Positions 1 to 7,796 of a DNA stretch of 18,788 bases are shown piece by piece; the first letter of the stretch is position 1; every line of letters begins with the position of its first letter. Location: contig JAILRR010000061.1 in assembly GCA_024698065.1 (NCBI GenBank), forward strand, positions 1-18,788, in the 5' to 3' direction. The stretch comes from Bacilli bacterium (GTDB taxonomy: Bacteria > Bacillota_I > Bacilli_A > RFN20 > CAG-826). The notes under the pieces are model-generated. The model was given only the letters and a program-made list of their open reading frames with translations, was not told the origin of the DNA and made no database searches. The position numbers and the translations under genes are program-made.

Positions 1-1
1 G

Positions 2-382
2 GTAGGGGTATACCCTGATGTTTTGGCGGACGACCTCATCATGTTCGAGCCTTTCATTCTCATGGATTCCTCGATCAACATGAATGACCTCATCCCTGCC
101 ATCAAGGAATATCTTGAGAAGCTAGAGACCGTTAAGGAAAAAAAACCAGCCGAACCAAAACCAAAAAGAGAAGTGGCCAAGAAAGAGGAACTCGCTGAAT
201 ATGCCTCGATTGGCGACTTCGTTTATAAGAGGATGGCAGGTCCAGGGGGTCTTGTCTCCCCAAGCGCTTCCCTAAGCGACCACGACCTTTACGTCCTTTC
301 TAAGCTTGTCAAAGAAGAGCAAGCAAGACGCAAACCGAAAAAGAAGGCCAAAAAGGTTACAAAAAAGAAAACCAAGAAATAA
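2..382 (+). CDS. 3' end of an unrecognised gene with Lys-rich C-terminal tail (5' truncated)
   Basis: The reading frame is open from base 2 and ends at TAA 380-382. No in-frame stop or convincing start with a ribosome site is visible, so the gene most likely begins before the window; TTG at 23 or ATG at 41 are only formal starts. About 126 residues are visible. The first part (DLIMFEPFILMDSSINMNDLIPAIKEYLEKLE, split here as DLIMFEPFILMDSS and NMNDLIPAIKEYLEKLE) looks like a folded amphipathic helix region. A charged linker rich in Lys, Pro and Glu follows, then a short second block (GDFVYKRMAGPGG to DHDLYVLSKLVKEEQ) and a strongly basic tail ending KKKAKKVTKKKTKK. Basic tails of this type often bind nucleic acid or ribosomes, but that is inference. 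I do not recognise the family. It is followed directly by a terminator, so it is the last gene of its transcript. Confidence 0.75.
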   Translation, partial: VGVYPDVLADDLIMFEPFILMDSSINMNDLIPAIKEYLEKLETVKEKKPAEPKPKREVAKKEELAEYASIGDFVYKRMAGPGGLVSPSASLSDHDLYVLSKLVKEEQARRKPKKKAKKVTKKKTKK

Positions 383-383
383 C

Positions 384-405
384 AAACCGCCCCATGCGGT
401 TTTTT
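384..405 (+). terminator. Rho-independent terminator after the partial first gene
   Basis: AAACCGC (384-390) pairs with GCGGTTT (396-402) around the loop CCCAT, followed by a T run. It starts one base after the stop codon, ends the upstream transcript and separates it from nifJ. Confidence 0.85.
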
Positions 406-422
406 CTTTGACGCCCACAAGA

Positions 423-433
423 CAATTGTTAAG
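423..433 (+). promoter_or_regulatory. CAATTGTTAAG element upstream of nifJ
   Basis: The 11-mer CAATTGTTAAG lies about 20 bases upstream of the proposed nifJ -35 box. The identical 11-mer occurs at 18557-18567 upstream of gap, and CAATTGTTA occurs at 18480-18488 over the promoter of the CofE-like gene. The TTGTTAA part matches the left half of the Rex operator consensus described for clostridia (TTGTTAA-N4-TTAACAA). The right half here (TCCTCAA) matches at only 4 of 7 positions, so the assignment to Rex is an inference. Confidence 0.4.
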
Positions 434-450
434 CACTCCTCAAATTGTCT

Positions 451-478
451 TTGGAAGTTATCTAATAAGTAATATACT
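451..478 (+). promoter_or_regulatory. Predicted sigma-A promoter of nifJ
   Basis: TTGGAA (451-456, 4/6 match to TTGACA) and TATACT (473-478, 5/6 match to TATAAT) are separated by 16 bases. This would start transcription near 485 and leave a short leader containing AAAGGAG (489-495) before ATG 508. Confidence 0.6.
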
Positions 479-482
479 TATT
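464..482. repeat. Perfect inverted repeat over the nifJ -10 box
   Basis: AATAAGTA (464-471) and TACTTATT (475-482) are perfect 8-base inverted arms around a 3-base centre ATA. The repeat covers the -10 hexamer and reaches nearly to the predicted transcription start, where a bound dimeric regulator would block the promoter. The regulator is unknown, and an AT-rich palindrome can also occur by chance. Confidence 0.5.
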
Positions 483-507
483 GCGAACAAAGGAGAGTAT
501 CTTTTCA

Positions 508-3500
508 ATGTCTGAAATCAAAAAGACCTTCAAATCCGTAGATGGCAACACTGCTGCCTCTATGGAAAGCTACTACTTCACTGAAGTCGCAGCTATCTAT
601 CCAATCACCCCTTCGTCTCCAATGGCCGAGAATGTCGACGCCATCTCTTCTAAAGGAGAGAAGAACTTCTTTGGCTCCCCAGTCAAAGTTGTTGAGATGC
701 AAAGCGAAGCCGGTGCTTCCGGTGCCGTCCATGGCGCCCTCCAGGCTGGTGCCTTAGCAACCACCTTCACCGCCTCCCAAGGTTTGCTTCTCATGATCCC
801 AAACCTCTACAAATGGGTTGGTGAGCTCCTTCCAGCTGTCCTCCACGTCTCAGCCAGAAGCTTAGCTACCCGCGCCCTTTCCATCTTCGGCGACCACGCT
901 GACGTCTATGCTTGCCGTCAGACTGGCATGACCATGATCTGCTCTGGTTCCGTCCAGGAAATCGCCGATCTTGCCCCAGTCGCCCACCTCGTTGCTATCG
1001 AGGCCCAGACTCCAGTCATGCACTTCTTCGATGGTTTCCGTACTTCCCACGAAGTCCAGAACGTCGAATTTGTCGACAAAGAGGAGTGGAAGAAGCTCCT
1101 CCGTATGGACAAAGTCGAGGAGTTCAGAGCCCGTGCTCTTAACCCACACACCCACCCAGTCACCCGTGGTGGCGCTGAGAACGACGATATCTACTTCCAG
1201 GCTCGTGAAGCCCAGAACCAGCACTTCAATGAAATCACCCCAATCGTTGAGAAGTATTTCGCTGAAGCAAGCCGTCTCACCGGCCGTGAATATCACCCAT
1301 TCTGCTACTATGGCGATCCAAAAGCCGAGCGCATCATCATCGCTATGGGTTCCGTTACCGAAACCACTGGCGAAGTCGTCGACGCTTTGAATGCCAAAGG
1401 CGAGAAAGTCGGTCTTGTCAAAGTCCATCTCTACCGCCCATTCAACACCAAGCTTCTTGTCGATGCCATCCCAGCATCCGTTAAGAAGATTGCTGTTCTC
1501 GATAGAACCAAAGAAAACGGCGCCGAAGGTGAGCCTCTCTACCTCGATGTCGTTGCTGCTCTTGCTCAAGAAGGCCGTCATATCGACACCGTTATCGGTG
1601 GCCGTTATGGTCTTTCTTCCAAAGACACCCAGCCAAAAGACGTCAAGTCCATCTATGACTTCCTTAACGCCAAAGAGAACTGGACTAGCTTCACCGTTGG
1701 CATCAAAGATGATGTCACCCATCTTTCCATCCCAGTCGATGAGTCCTTCAAGATCGAACACGATTGCACCGAGTGCTTATTCTATGGTTTAGGTTCCGAT
1801 GGTACTGTCTCCGCCAACAAGAGCTCCATCAAGATCATCGGTGATGCTACTGGTCAGTACGCTCAGGCCTACTTCCAGTATGACTCCCGTAAGGCTGGCG
1901 GAACCACCCGTTCACACCTCCGTTTCGGTAAGAACCCAATCCACAGCGAATACTACGTCAAGAACGCAGACTTCATCTCCTGCTCCCTTGATACCTATAT
2001 CTTCAAGTTCGACATCATCAACAACCTTAAGGTTGGTGGTACTTTCCTTCTTAATACAGATATGGACGATGCCGCTCTTGAAAGAGCCATGCCAAACCGC
2101 ATGAAGCATCTCCTTGCTGAGAAGAAAGCCAACTTCTATGTCATCGACGCCAACAAGCTTGCCGCCGAATGCCACATGGGCCGTCACACCAATACCACCC
2201 TCCAGGCTGCCTTCTTCAAACTCTCACCAAAAATCATGCCTTACGAAGAGGCTGAGAAATGGATGAAGAAGTTCGTTGAGAAGACCTATGCCAAGAAGGG
2301 TATGGACATCGTCAAGAACAACTATGATGCCATCGATGCTGGCCCAGCTGGTCTCCGCAAAGTCGAGATCAAGCCAGAATGGATCAACCTCCCAGCTGCC
2401 AAAGTCGCTGCTGAGGATACTGGCGATACCTACTATGACGAATACATCGGCACCATCGATCGTCTTGATGGCGATGAGCTCCCAACGAGCGAATTCACCA
2501 AGTACGAGCTCCTCGATGGCACGATGAACGCCAACATCACCTTCAGACAGAAGAGAGCCATCGCTGACAGAGTCCCACTTTGGAACCCAGCCAACTGTAT
2601 CGAATGCAACCAGTGTGCCTTCGTTTGCCCTCACGCTACAATCCGCCCATACCTCATCAATGAGGAAGAGCTTGCCAATGCCCCAGAGGTGGTCAAGAAT
2701 GGCGTCAAGCCAGTCACTGGTCTTCCAAAGACCGCTGATCAGTCCCTCAAATACCGCATCCAGATCTCAACCATGAACTGTGTCGGTTGCGGACTTTGCG
2801 TCTCTGAATGTATGGCCAACCAGACCGCTAAGAAGATGGGTACCGACAAGTACGCTCTTACCATGGTCGAAGCCAAAGGTCAGTTCGCTGAACAGGCCGG
2901 TGCCGACTATCTCTACTATCATTGCTCACCAAAGGGAGACATCTTCCCAACTAGCACCGTCAAAGGTGTCAGCTTCCTCCGTCCATATATGGAAGTCTCC
3001 GGCGCTTGCGCAGGATGCGGTGAAGCTCCATATTACCGTTTACTCAGCCAGCTCTTCGGCCACGACATGTTAGTCGCTAACGCCACCGGCTGCAGCTCCA
3101 TCTACTGTGGTTCCACCCCACTCACCCCATTCGTCAAAGACGAACACGGCGAGGGTGTTGCCTGGGCCAACAGCTTATTCGAAGACAATGCCGAATACGG
3201 CTTCGGTATGAGAATTGCCTCTGACTACAAAGTCAGCCAGGTCCTCCGTATCCTCAAAGCCGCTATCGAAGCTAACGTCGAGCCAGAACTCAAAGAACTC
3301 GCCACCAAGTACGTCGCTGCCCTTGAAGGCAAAGATAGACTCACTCAGCGCGCTCTTGTCGAAGACCTCATCAAAGCCGTTGAAGCTTCTAAAGACGAAA
3401 CTGTCAAAGAACTCAAGAACTACTACCGTGACCTCGTTGACAAATCAGTTTGGATCATCGGTGGTGACGGCTGGTCCTACGATATCGGCTACGGCGGACT

Positions 3501-4089
3501 CGATCACGTCCTTGCCAACGAAGCCGACGTCAACGTCCTTGTCCTTGACACTGAGGTTTATTCCAACACCGGTGGTCAGGCTTCCAAGTCCTCCCAGACC
3601 GGTTCCATCAACAAGTTCACCGCTTCCGGTAAGAAAGAAGCCAAGAAGAACCTCGCTCTCATGGCCATGTCCTACGGACACGTCTATGTCGCTCAGATCG
3701 CCCTTGGCTCCAACCCAATGAAGGCCATCCAGGCCCTCAAGGAAGCCGAGAGCTACAATGGTCCATCCCTTGTTATCTGCTACTGCCCATGCGCCGAGCA
3801 GCACATCAAAGGCGGACTTATCAACTCCATCGGCGAAGAGAAGAGAGCCGTCGAATGCGGTTACTTCACCACCTTCCGTTATGACCCACGTCTTGTTAAG
3901 GAAGGCAAGCCAGGATTACAGCTTGATTGCAAAGAGCCAGACTGGACCAAGTTCCGCGACTTCTTAATGCTCGAGACCCGTTTCTCCCAGCTTCCAATCG
4001 CCAACCCAGAACATGCTGAAGAACTCCTCACCAAGTGTGAGAAGTACGCTCAGGATCGTTGGGCTGCCATCAAGAAGTTCGGTCTCTAA
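508..4089 (+). CDS. nifJ: Pyruvate:ferredoxin (flavodoxin) oxidoreductase, single-chain
   Basis: Oxidises pyruvate with CoA to acetyl-CoA and CO2 in the cytoplasm and passes the electrons to ferredoxin or flavodoxin. At 1193 residues it has the normal length of the one-chain PFOR family. The N-terminal domain has YPITPSSPMAE (residues 31-41). The ferredoxin-like domain holds two 4Fe-4S sets: C697, C700, C703, C707 and C758, C761, C764, C768. The C-terminal TPP domain has C834, C837, C862 and probably C1095 for the proximal cluster, GGDGW (985-989) and NTGGQ (1020-1024) for thiamine pyrophosphate. ATG 508 is chosen over the upstream in-frame TTG at 481 because AAAGGAG (489-495) sits 12 bases before it and MSEIKKTF starts the conserved region. 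Codon use is strongly biased (Pro almost always CCA, no ATA seen), which fits very high expression. It is monocistronic with its own terminator. Confidence 0.98.
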   Translation: MSEIKKTFKSVDGNTAASMESYYFTEVAAIYPITPSSPMAENVDAISSKGEKNFFGSPVKVVEMQSEAGASGAVHGALQAGALATTFTASQGLLLMIPNLYKWVGELLPAVLHVSARSLATRALSIFGDHADVYACRQTGMTMICSGSVQEIADLAPVAHLVAIEAQTPVMHFFDGFRTSHEVQNVEFVDKEEWKKLLRMDKVEEFRARALNPHTHPVTRGGAENDDIYFQAREAQNQHFNEITPIVEKYFAEASRLTGREYHPFCYYGDPKAERIIIAMGSVTETTGEVVDALNAKGEKVGLVKVHLYRPFNTKLLVDAIPASVKKIAVLDRTKENGAEGEPLYLDVVAALAQEGRHIDTVIGGRYGLSSKDTQPKDVKSIYDFLNAKENWTSFTVGIKDDVTHLSIPVDESFKIEHDCTECLFYGLGSDGTVSANKSSIKIIGDATGQYAQAYFQYDSRKAGGTTRSHLRFGKNPIHSEYYVKNADFISCSLDTYIFKFDIINNLKVGGTFLLNTDMDDAALERAMPNRMKHLLAEKKANFYVIDANKLAAECHMGRHTNTTLQAAFFKLSPKIMPYEEAEKWMKKFVEKTYAKKGMDIVKNNYDAIDAGPAGLRKVEIKPEWINLPAAKVAAEDTGDTYYDEYIGTIDRLDGDELPTSEFTKYELLDGTMNANITFRQKRAIADRVPLWNPANCIECNQCAFVCPHATIRPYLINEEELANAPEVVKNGVKPVTGLPKTADQSLKYRIQISTMNCVGCGLCVSECMANQTAKKMGTDKYALTMVEAKGQFAEQAGADYLYYHCSPKGDIFPTSTVKGVSFLRPYMEVSGACAGCGEAPYYRLLSQLFGHDMLVANATGCSSIYCGSTPLTPFVKDEHGEGVAWANSLFEDNAEYGFGMRIASDYKVSQVLRILKAAIEANVEPELKELATKYVAALEGKDRLTQRALVEDLIKAVEASKDETVKELKNYYRDLVDKSVWIIGGDGWSYDIGYGGLDHVLANEADVNVLVLDTEVYSNTGGQASKSSQTGSINKFTASGKKEAKKNLALMAMSYGHVYVAQIALGSNPMKAIQALKEAESYNGPSLVICYCPCAEQHIKGGLINSIGEEKRAVECGYFTTFRYDPRLVKEGKPGLQLDCKEPDWTKFRDFLMLETRFSQLPIANPEHAEELLTKCEKYAQDRWAAIKKFGL

Positions 4090-4106
4090 TCCGGATAAAC
4101 AAAATC

Positions 4107-4134
4107 GAGGGGGTCAATTGACCTCCTCTTTTTT
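4107..4134 (+). terminator. Rho-independent terminator of nifJ
   Basis: GAGG-G-GGTC (4107-4115) pairs with GACC-T-CCTC (4120-4128) around AATT, with one G-T wobble, followed by six T (4129-4134). It begins 18 bases after the nifJ stop codon. Confidence 0.9.
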
Positions 4135-4136
4135 AT

Positions 4137-4164
4137 TTTCCAGAAAGGCAAAACAATTTATACT
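4137..4164 (+). promoter_or_regulatory. Predicted promoter of the first XRE regulator (leaderless)
   Basis: TTTCCA (4137-4142, 4/6) and TATACT (4159-4164, 5/6) have a 16-base spacer. Only 10 bases separate the -10 box from the ATG at 4175, so transcription would start about 3 bases before the start codon. No Shine-Dalgarno site is present nearby. The arrangement is the same as that of uvrA. Confidence 0.5.
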
Positions 4165-4174
4165 TTTGGCAAGT

Positions 4175-4486
4175 ATGGAAGAGAAACTTCATCATCGTGT
4201 CAAAGCTCTTATGAAGGAGCAAGGGATGACCCAAAGGGAACTTGCTAGACGTAGTGGTCTCACTGAGGCGAGCGTTTGCAAATACCTTAGTGGAGCAAGA
4301 ACCCCGCAAGCGGAAGCAGTGGTCGTTTTGGCTAAAGCCCTAGGAACGACATCCGACTATTTATTAGGTATTAAAAGGGATGAAGGAAGCATCTATCTCG
4401 ATTTGGAGAAACGGATCCTTGAGTGCAAAGAGAGTCTCACTCCTGAGGAGAGGATGAGATTGATCATGCTTCTATCCTCGAAATAG
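4175..4486 (+). CDS. Small XRE-family helix-turn-helix regulator
   Basis: 103 residues. The N-terminal half (about 5-65) is a Cro/C1-type HTH: HHRVKALMKEQGMTQRELAR, then RSGLTEASVCKYLSGARTP as the helix-turn-helix, then VVLAKALGTTSDYLLG as the closing helices. The remaining 40 residues (DLEKRILECKESLTPEERMRLIMLLSSK) form a charged helical tail, possibly for dimerisation. The frame is open upstream to 4013, but those codons overlap the end of nifJ and its terminator. ATG 4175 begins the conserved HTH and lies just after a good -10 box, so the extension is rejected. The target is unknown. It lies between nifJ and the secreted module and has its own terminator; control of either neighbour is possible but not shown. 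Confidence 0.9.
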   Translation: MEEKLHHRVKALMKEQGMTQRELARRSGLTEASVCKYLSGARTPQAEAVVVLAKALGTTSDYLLGIKRDEGSIYLDLEKRILECKESLTPEERMRLIMLLSSK

Positions 4487-4499
4487 ACTAAAAAGAAGA

Positions 4500-4524
4500 A
4501 CCTTGGCAAAACCAAGGTCTTTTT
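4500..4524 (+). terminator. Rho-independent terminator of the XRE regulator (copy 1 of a shared hairpin)
   Basis: ACCTTGG (4500-4506) pairs with CCAAGGT (4512-4518) around CAAAA, followed by CTTTTT. The 17-base core CCTTGGCAAAACCAAGG is repeated exactly at 8626-8642 on the other side of the secreted module. Confidence 0.9.
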
Positions 4525-4596
4525 GATTGGCTTAGTGTAAGTGGAACTATTCTCCTGCTTTTTCCTTGGAATTACCCTCGATTTTTAATGTTTCTT

Positions 4597-4628
4597 TTGA
4601 CAAATCCGCCCCCATCCTTTTTTATATA
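4597..4628 (+). promoter_or_regulatory. Predicted promoter of the secreted peptidase-lipoprotein operon
   Basis: A perfect TTGACA lies at 4597-4602. The -10 box is either TTTTAT (4620-4625, spacer 17, 4/6) or TATATA (4623-4628, spacer 20). AAGGA (4641-4645) six bases before ATG 4652 serves as the ribosome site. Confidence 0.65.
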
Positions 4629-4651
4629 GGAAGAGAAACGAAGGAAAACAT

Positions 4652-6964
4652 ATGACCCTTAGAAACCTCTTAAAGAAGGCGTTGGCTTTCGCCGTTGGCG
4701 CCTTTTGTTCGCTCGCCTCTTTCGGCACACACCATCCGTCCAAGGAAAGCAATGGCCGGCCCATGATGCATGATTCCCTCTACGATCCCTGGGTCTCCGC
4801 AGCGTATAACGCCCTTCCTGACAATCCGGACATAGAGCCTTGTTTGGATGGTTTCTATGCCCCGGTGTATTTCAGCAACCTCAGGAGCGATTTCGGCACC
4901 AACAGGTTCGGCACCTGCGCCTTCGTGGCGATGGGCATGCTCCTCTCCTTCTATGATGCGTACTGGGACGACTCAATCGTGCCGTCCGTATATGAGGTCG
5001 TCGCCGTTTCGGAAGGCGACCCGATAAACGGCTCTATCGACTCCCCGGGATCGAGCTCCTCGCTTCCGCTCATAGGGAACTCCAATATCGGATATTACTT
5101 GAACACCATAGTCCCGCAGAACGACGGGGTATTTCTCGACATGAAGCTCATGACGCTAGCCTCCGATTATCAGGTTGCCTTTGGCGCAGACACAAGCGAG
5201 ACCGGCCTCGATTACTCCGGCATGTACTCGCTCTTCCAGTATTACCTCTATTCCTACATGGGTTTCTCCACGTCCGACATCGGCTTCGCCGCCGAGCCAG
5301 GCGCCGGCACAGGGCAGGCAAAAAGCGACTCCGTCAGGGACTTCGCAATCGAGAATGTGTCTGAGGGCATCCCGGTGCTCCTAAGCGTCGGGACAGACCA
5401 TAATTCGGACACGGGGAGACATTCGGTCATCGCCTATGACTACGACGAGGCGAACGACCTCCTCTATTGCCATATGGGCTGGGGCCCGAAGGCGACCCAC
5501 GTGACGATAGAGTCCTTTGGGTACGCGAGCTACAACAGCGCCTTCGCCCTCGCGGTCAGGACGCAGCACTCTCATTCCGAAAAGTACAGGCAGGTCATAA
5601 GTGGGTACTGCCTCGGTTCCCATTGCGCCTGTGAATTCGCGGCCCCTTACGACATAAAGAAAATTGACTGGTATAGAAACAAAGAGGCTGGTTTTGAGTG
5701 GTCATGCGTTGATAAAGAGCGGTGGGTTGGGGAGTTTGTTAAATACAATCTGAACATTATGGGAAGCCGTTCTCTTACCACTAGCGTAAATAAGAATTGG
5801 GCCATAGAATGGCTGGATAGAATCAGCACAAATTCTTTATTCGGCTTCATTTTTAATGAGTCTTCCGTATCCATCTCGATAAGCGCGGAATACGAGGATG
5901 ACTACTATCAGATATCCAGCGTCAGCAGATCCGCCACATTCTCGGGAATCGTGGATTTCGAGGGCGCCCACAACGTGCATCCGGCCGATTACGGGTTCTC
6001 CTCGGCGGCTCCGACGATGCCTACTCTCGCCAGCCATTCGCTTGAGGGAGGCACTTTCGGGCTCGACACAGTGAGGAAGGACACCAACTATGACGGCGGC
6101 ATGCTGAACGTCATGTACGCCGGCTCCGGCCATAGCGACGGCTATATCGAGTATCATACCGAAGAGGGTGTCTCGATCCTCGGGGTCGACTTCGCCGTGA
6201 GGTTCTGGGACGACACGAATGCGTCGCACTTCTTCCGCCTCGAATACTATGAGGACTACGTCTGGAACGTCGGCGCCAACCTTCTCGACCCGCTTTATGA
6301 CATAGCGGGATCGGACGGCTCGGTCAGATGGATCCATCTTTCATTCGGAAAGCCCGTCGAGGCCTTCATGTTCCATGCTGGGTCGATGGGGTCCGGCTAT
6401 TACGATTCCGGCATCGCTGGGATAATGAACGTCGCCATATACACTGATGAGTTGCCTACGTCCGGGTCCGAGCTCCCGTATTCAGAGGGCATCTGGAACG
6501 GGATCCCGACGATAATGAGTGGCTCAAACTGCTACAGATATGCGTTCAACTTCCCAAACTACCAAAATAACCACAATTATTGGGATCCTGGGGATTATTC
6601 GAATTATCAAGACTACGTACAGTGCGTGAAAGAAATGATTGCTGCGGCAACGTTGAGTGATGTTCTCGCTTACAAAAACAATCATCCTGCTTCTGCCGCC
6701 TATTTCTGTGAGATAGGGAGAATGGAGACATGCCCGGTCGGATGCTATAAAGTTGCTCTGGCCGTTATGCAATATTGCAATGGCTTGCATTGGTTTAGAC
6801 AAAACCCTGACGGGACGTGGTCTCAAAAGAATAATAGCGACCCAATAACCGACAAAGACGCATTAAATAGGACGATTTTTGACCCACAATTCTGCAACAC
6901 ACAGTATAATTGGTTTTGTGGGTACTACTGCGTAGGACCCTGGACAGGCTATGGAGTATCGTAA
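4652..6964 (+). CDS. Secreted papain-like cysteine peptidase with a second Cys/His C-terminal domain
   Basis: 770 residues, predicted to be exported. Residues 1-25 look like a signal peptide (basic LRNLLKK, hydrophobic ALAFAVGAFCSLASF). Domain 1 (about 70-305) resembles papain/C39-like cysteine peptidases: FGTCAFVAMGMLLSFYD gives the candidate nucleophile C89, GRHSVIAYDYD gives H257, and YCHMGWG gives H274 where papain-like enzymes usually have Asn/Asp before a Trp. The middle (about 330-620) is Gly/Ser/Asp-rich and beta-like (SDGYIEYHTEEGVSILGVDF, VRWIHLSFGKPV), possibly a substrate- or wall-binding domain. Domain 3 (about 622-770) has NCYRYAFN (C627), GCYKVALAV, GLHWFRQNPDGTWSQK (H713) and IFDPQF (D744), a pattern I associate with secreted papain-like or amidase proteins of Gram-positive bacteria. 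Substrate unknown. It overlaps the next gene by 14 bases. CCG, ATA and AGG codons are frequent, unlike nifJ, and composition changes inside the gene. Confidence 0.85.
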   Translation: MTLRNLLKKALAFAVGAFCSLASFGTHHPSKESNGRPMMHDSLYDPWVSAAYNALPDNPDIEPCLDGFYAPVYFSNLRSDFGTNRFGTCAFVAMGMLLSFYDAYWDDSIVPSVYEVVAVSEGDPINGSIDSPGSSSSLPLIGNSNIGYYLNTIVPQNDGVFLDMKLMTLASDYQVAFGADTSETGLDYSGMYSLFQYYLYSYMGFSTSDIGFAAEPGAGTGQAKSDSVRDFAIENVSEGIPVLLSVGTDHNSDTGRHSVIAYDYDEANDLLYCHMGWGPKATHVTIESFGYASYNSAFALAVRTQHSHSEKYRQVISGYCLGSHCACEFAAPYDIKKIDWYRNKEAGFEWSCVDKERWVGEFVKYNLNIMGSRSLTTSVNKNWAIEWLDRISTNSLFGFIFNESSVSISISAEYEDDYYQISSVSRSATFSGIVDFEGAHNVHPADYGFSSAAPTMPTLASHSLEGGTFGLDTVRKDTNYDGGMLNVMYAGSGHSDGYIEYHTEEGVSILGVDFAVRFWDDTNASHFFRLEYYEDYVWNVGANLLDPLYDIAGSDGSVRWIHLSFGKPVEAFMFHAGSMGSGYYDSGIAGIMNVAIYTDELPTSGSELPYSEGIWNGIPTIMSGSNCYRYAFNFPNYQNNHNYWDPGDYSNYQDYVQCVKEMIAAATLSDVLAYKNNHPASAAYFCEIGRMETCPVGCYKVALAVMQYCNGLHWFRQNPDGTWSQKNNSDPITDKDALNRTIFDPQFCNTQYNWFCGYYCVGPWTGYGVS

Positions 6965-7796
6965 AGCGAACAAGCTTCTTCTTCTTCCGCTGTCTATGGC
7001 GTCCCTTTCGGGCTGCCAAACTGGCGGCCCGGCCCTTTCGGCGAATGCCGACAGATACGATTCACAAGATGTGACAGTCGCCACCCTTGAGGCCGATGGA
7101 TGCATGGCATTCGAAGACATGTACTTCGCGAGAGGCGAGAAGAAAGACCACGTCTTCAGGTTCAAAGGAGACGAGATCACGGAGCATGTGACGTGTCCAA
7201 AGGTGAAATTCGACGCCAAGAACTTCGACGACATCTTGGATGAGCCTCTCTTCGAAGCGATTCAGAAGGTCGGAATACCTTCTTTCAGAGGACTAGAGAA
7301 GGATCATTCCGTCACCTATCTTTGCAAAGACGGGATTGAGAGGTCTTTGTCTCTCACATATGATGCTGACTCATCGTGGGTAATAACAAACATAGTTGCA
7401 AAAGAGTTTTCTTTCAAATGGTATGGTTTTTTAGACGAAGAAACTACTTACAAACCAAGCCTTGAGAGATGCAAGAAAATCAAGATGGGTATGTACATCA
7501 ATGATGTTCTTTCGATATTAGGAAGGCCTTGCAGATGTTCTGACAATGACGATCAGGTTGCTTGTTGGGGCATTTCTTCTGGAGGAACAATTCATATAAG
7601 GAGTTGGCTTGAGTATGAAGGAAGCCCGTTCTTCGATTCCTCAATACTTGAAAGAGACGATTTATTTCTCACTACCGAGATTAAAAAAGACAAACAGACT
7701 GTTGAAGTGCCGCGCTACTGGTCAGTTTTTAGGCTAAATTTCAGCAAAAATGAGCCAGAAGCGTTTGATGATCCAAACACGGAGTTTATGGAATGA
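6951..7796 (+). CDS. Lipoprotein with duplicated BamE/BLIP-like motif (paralogue 1)
   Basis: 281 residues with a lipoprotein signal: NKLLLLPLSMASLSGC gives a lipobox LSGC with C22 as the lipidated residue, so it should be anchored on the outer face of the membrane. After a short linker it carries two related motifs, LFEAIQKVGIPSFRG (100-114) and KIKMGMYINDVLSILGRP (176-193). Both fit the 'small residue..VL..(L/V)G.P' signature of SmpA/OmlA (BamE) and BLIP-like folds. CMAFEDMYFARGEKKDHVF (51-69) is shared with the next gene, so the two are tandem paralogues. The ATG lies inside the peptidase gene (14-base overlap) and the stop overlaps the next start (ATGA), which implies translational coupling. 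Function unknown; a partner or inhibitor of the peptidase is a reasonable guess. GC content is high before about 7330 and lower after. Confidence 0.85.
   Translation: MEYRKANKLLLLPLSMASLSGCQTGGPALSANADRYDSQDVTVATLEADGCMAFEDMYFARGEKKDHVFRFKGDEITEHVTCPKVKFDAKNFDDILDEPLFEAIQKVGIPSFRGLEKDHSVTYLCKDGIERSLSLTYDADSSWVITNIVAKEFSFKWYGFLDEETTYKPSLERCKKIKMGMYINDVLSILGRPCRCSDNDDQVACWGISSGGTIHIRSWLEYEGSPFFDSSILERDDLFLTTEIKKDKQTVEVPRYWSVFRLNFSKNEPEAFDDPNTEFME

Noticed and set aside
430..440. TTAAGCACTC resembling half of a CIRCE (HrcA) operator
   Set aside because: There is no GAGTGCTAA right half at the proper distance, and the base order of the left half is not exact.
862..1761. A 299-codon open frame on the minus strand inside nifJ
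   Set aside because: It is antisense to conserved PFOR sequence, has no ribosome site, encodes a low-complexity acidic product, and is expected from the strong codon bias of nifJ.
4013..4174. 54 extra in-frame codons before the first XRE gene
   Set aside because: They run through the end of nifJ and its terminator, are not XRE-like, and lie upstream of a good promoter that fits ATG 4175.
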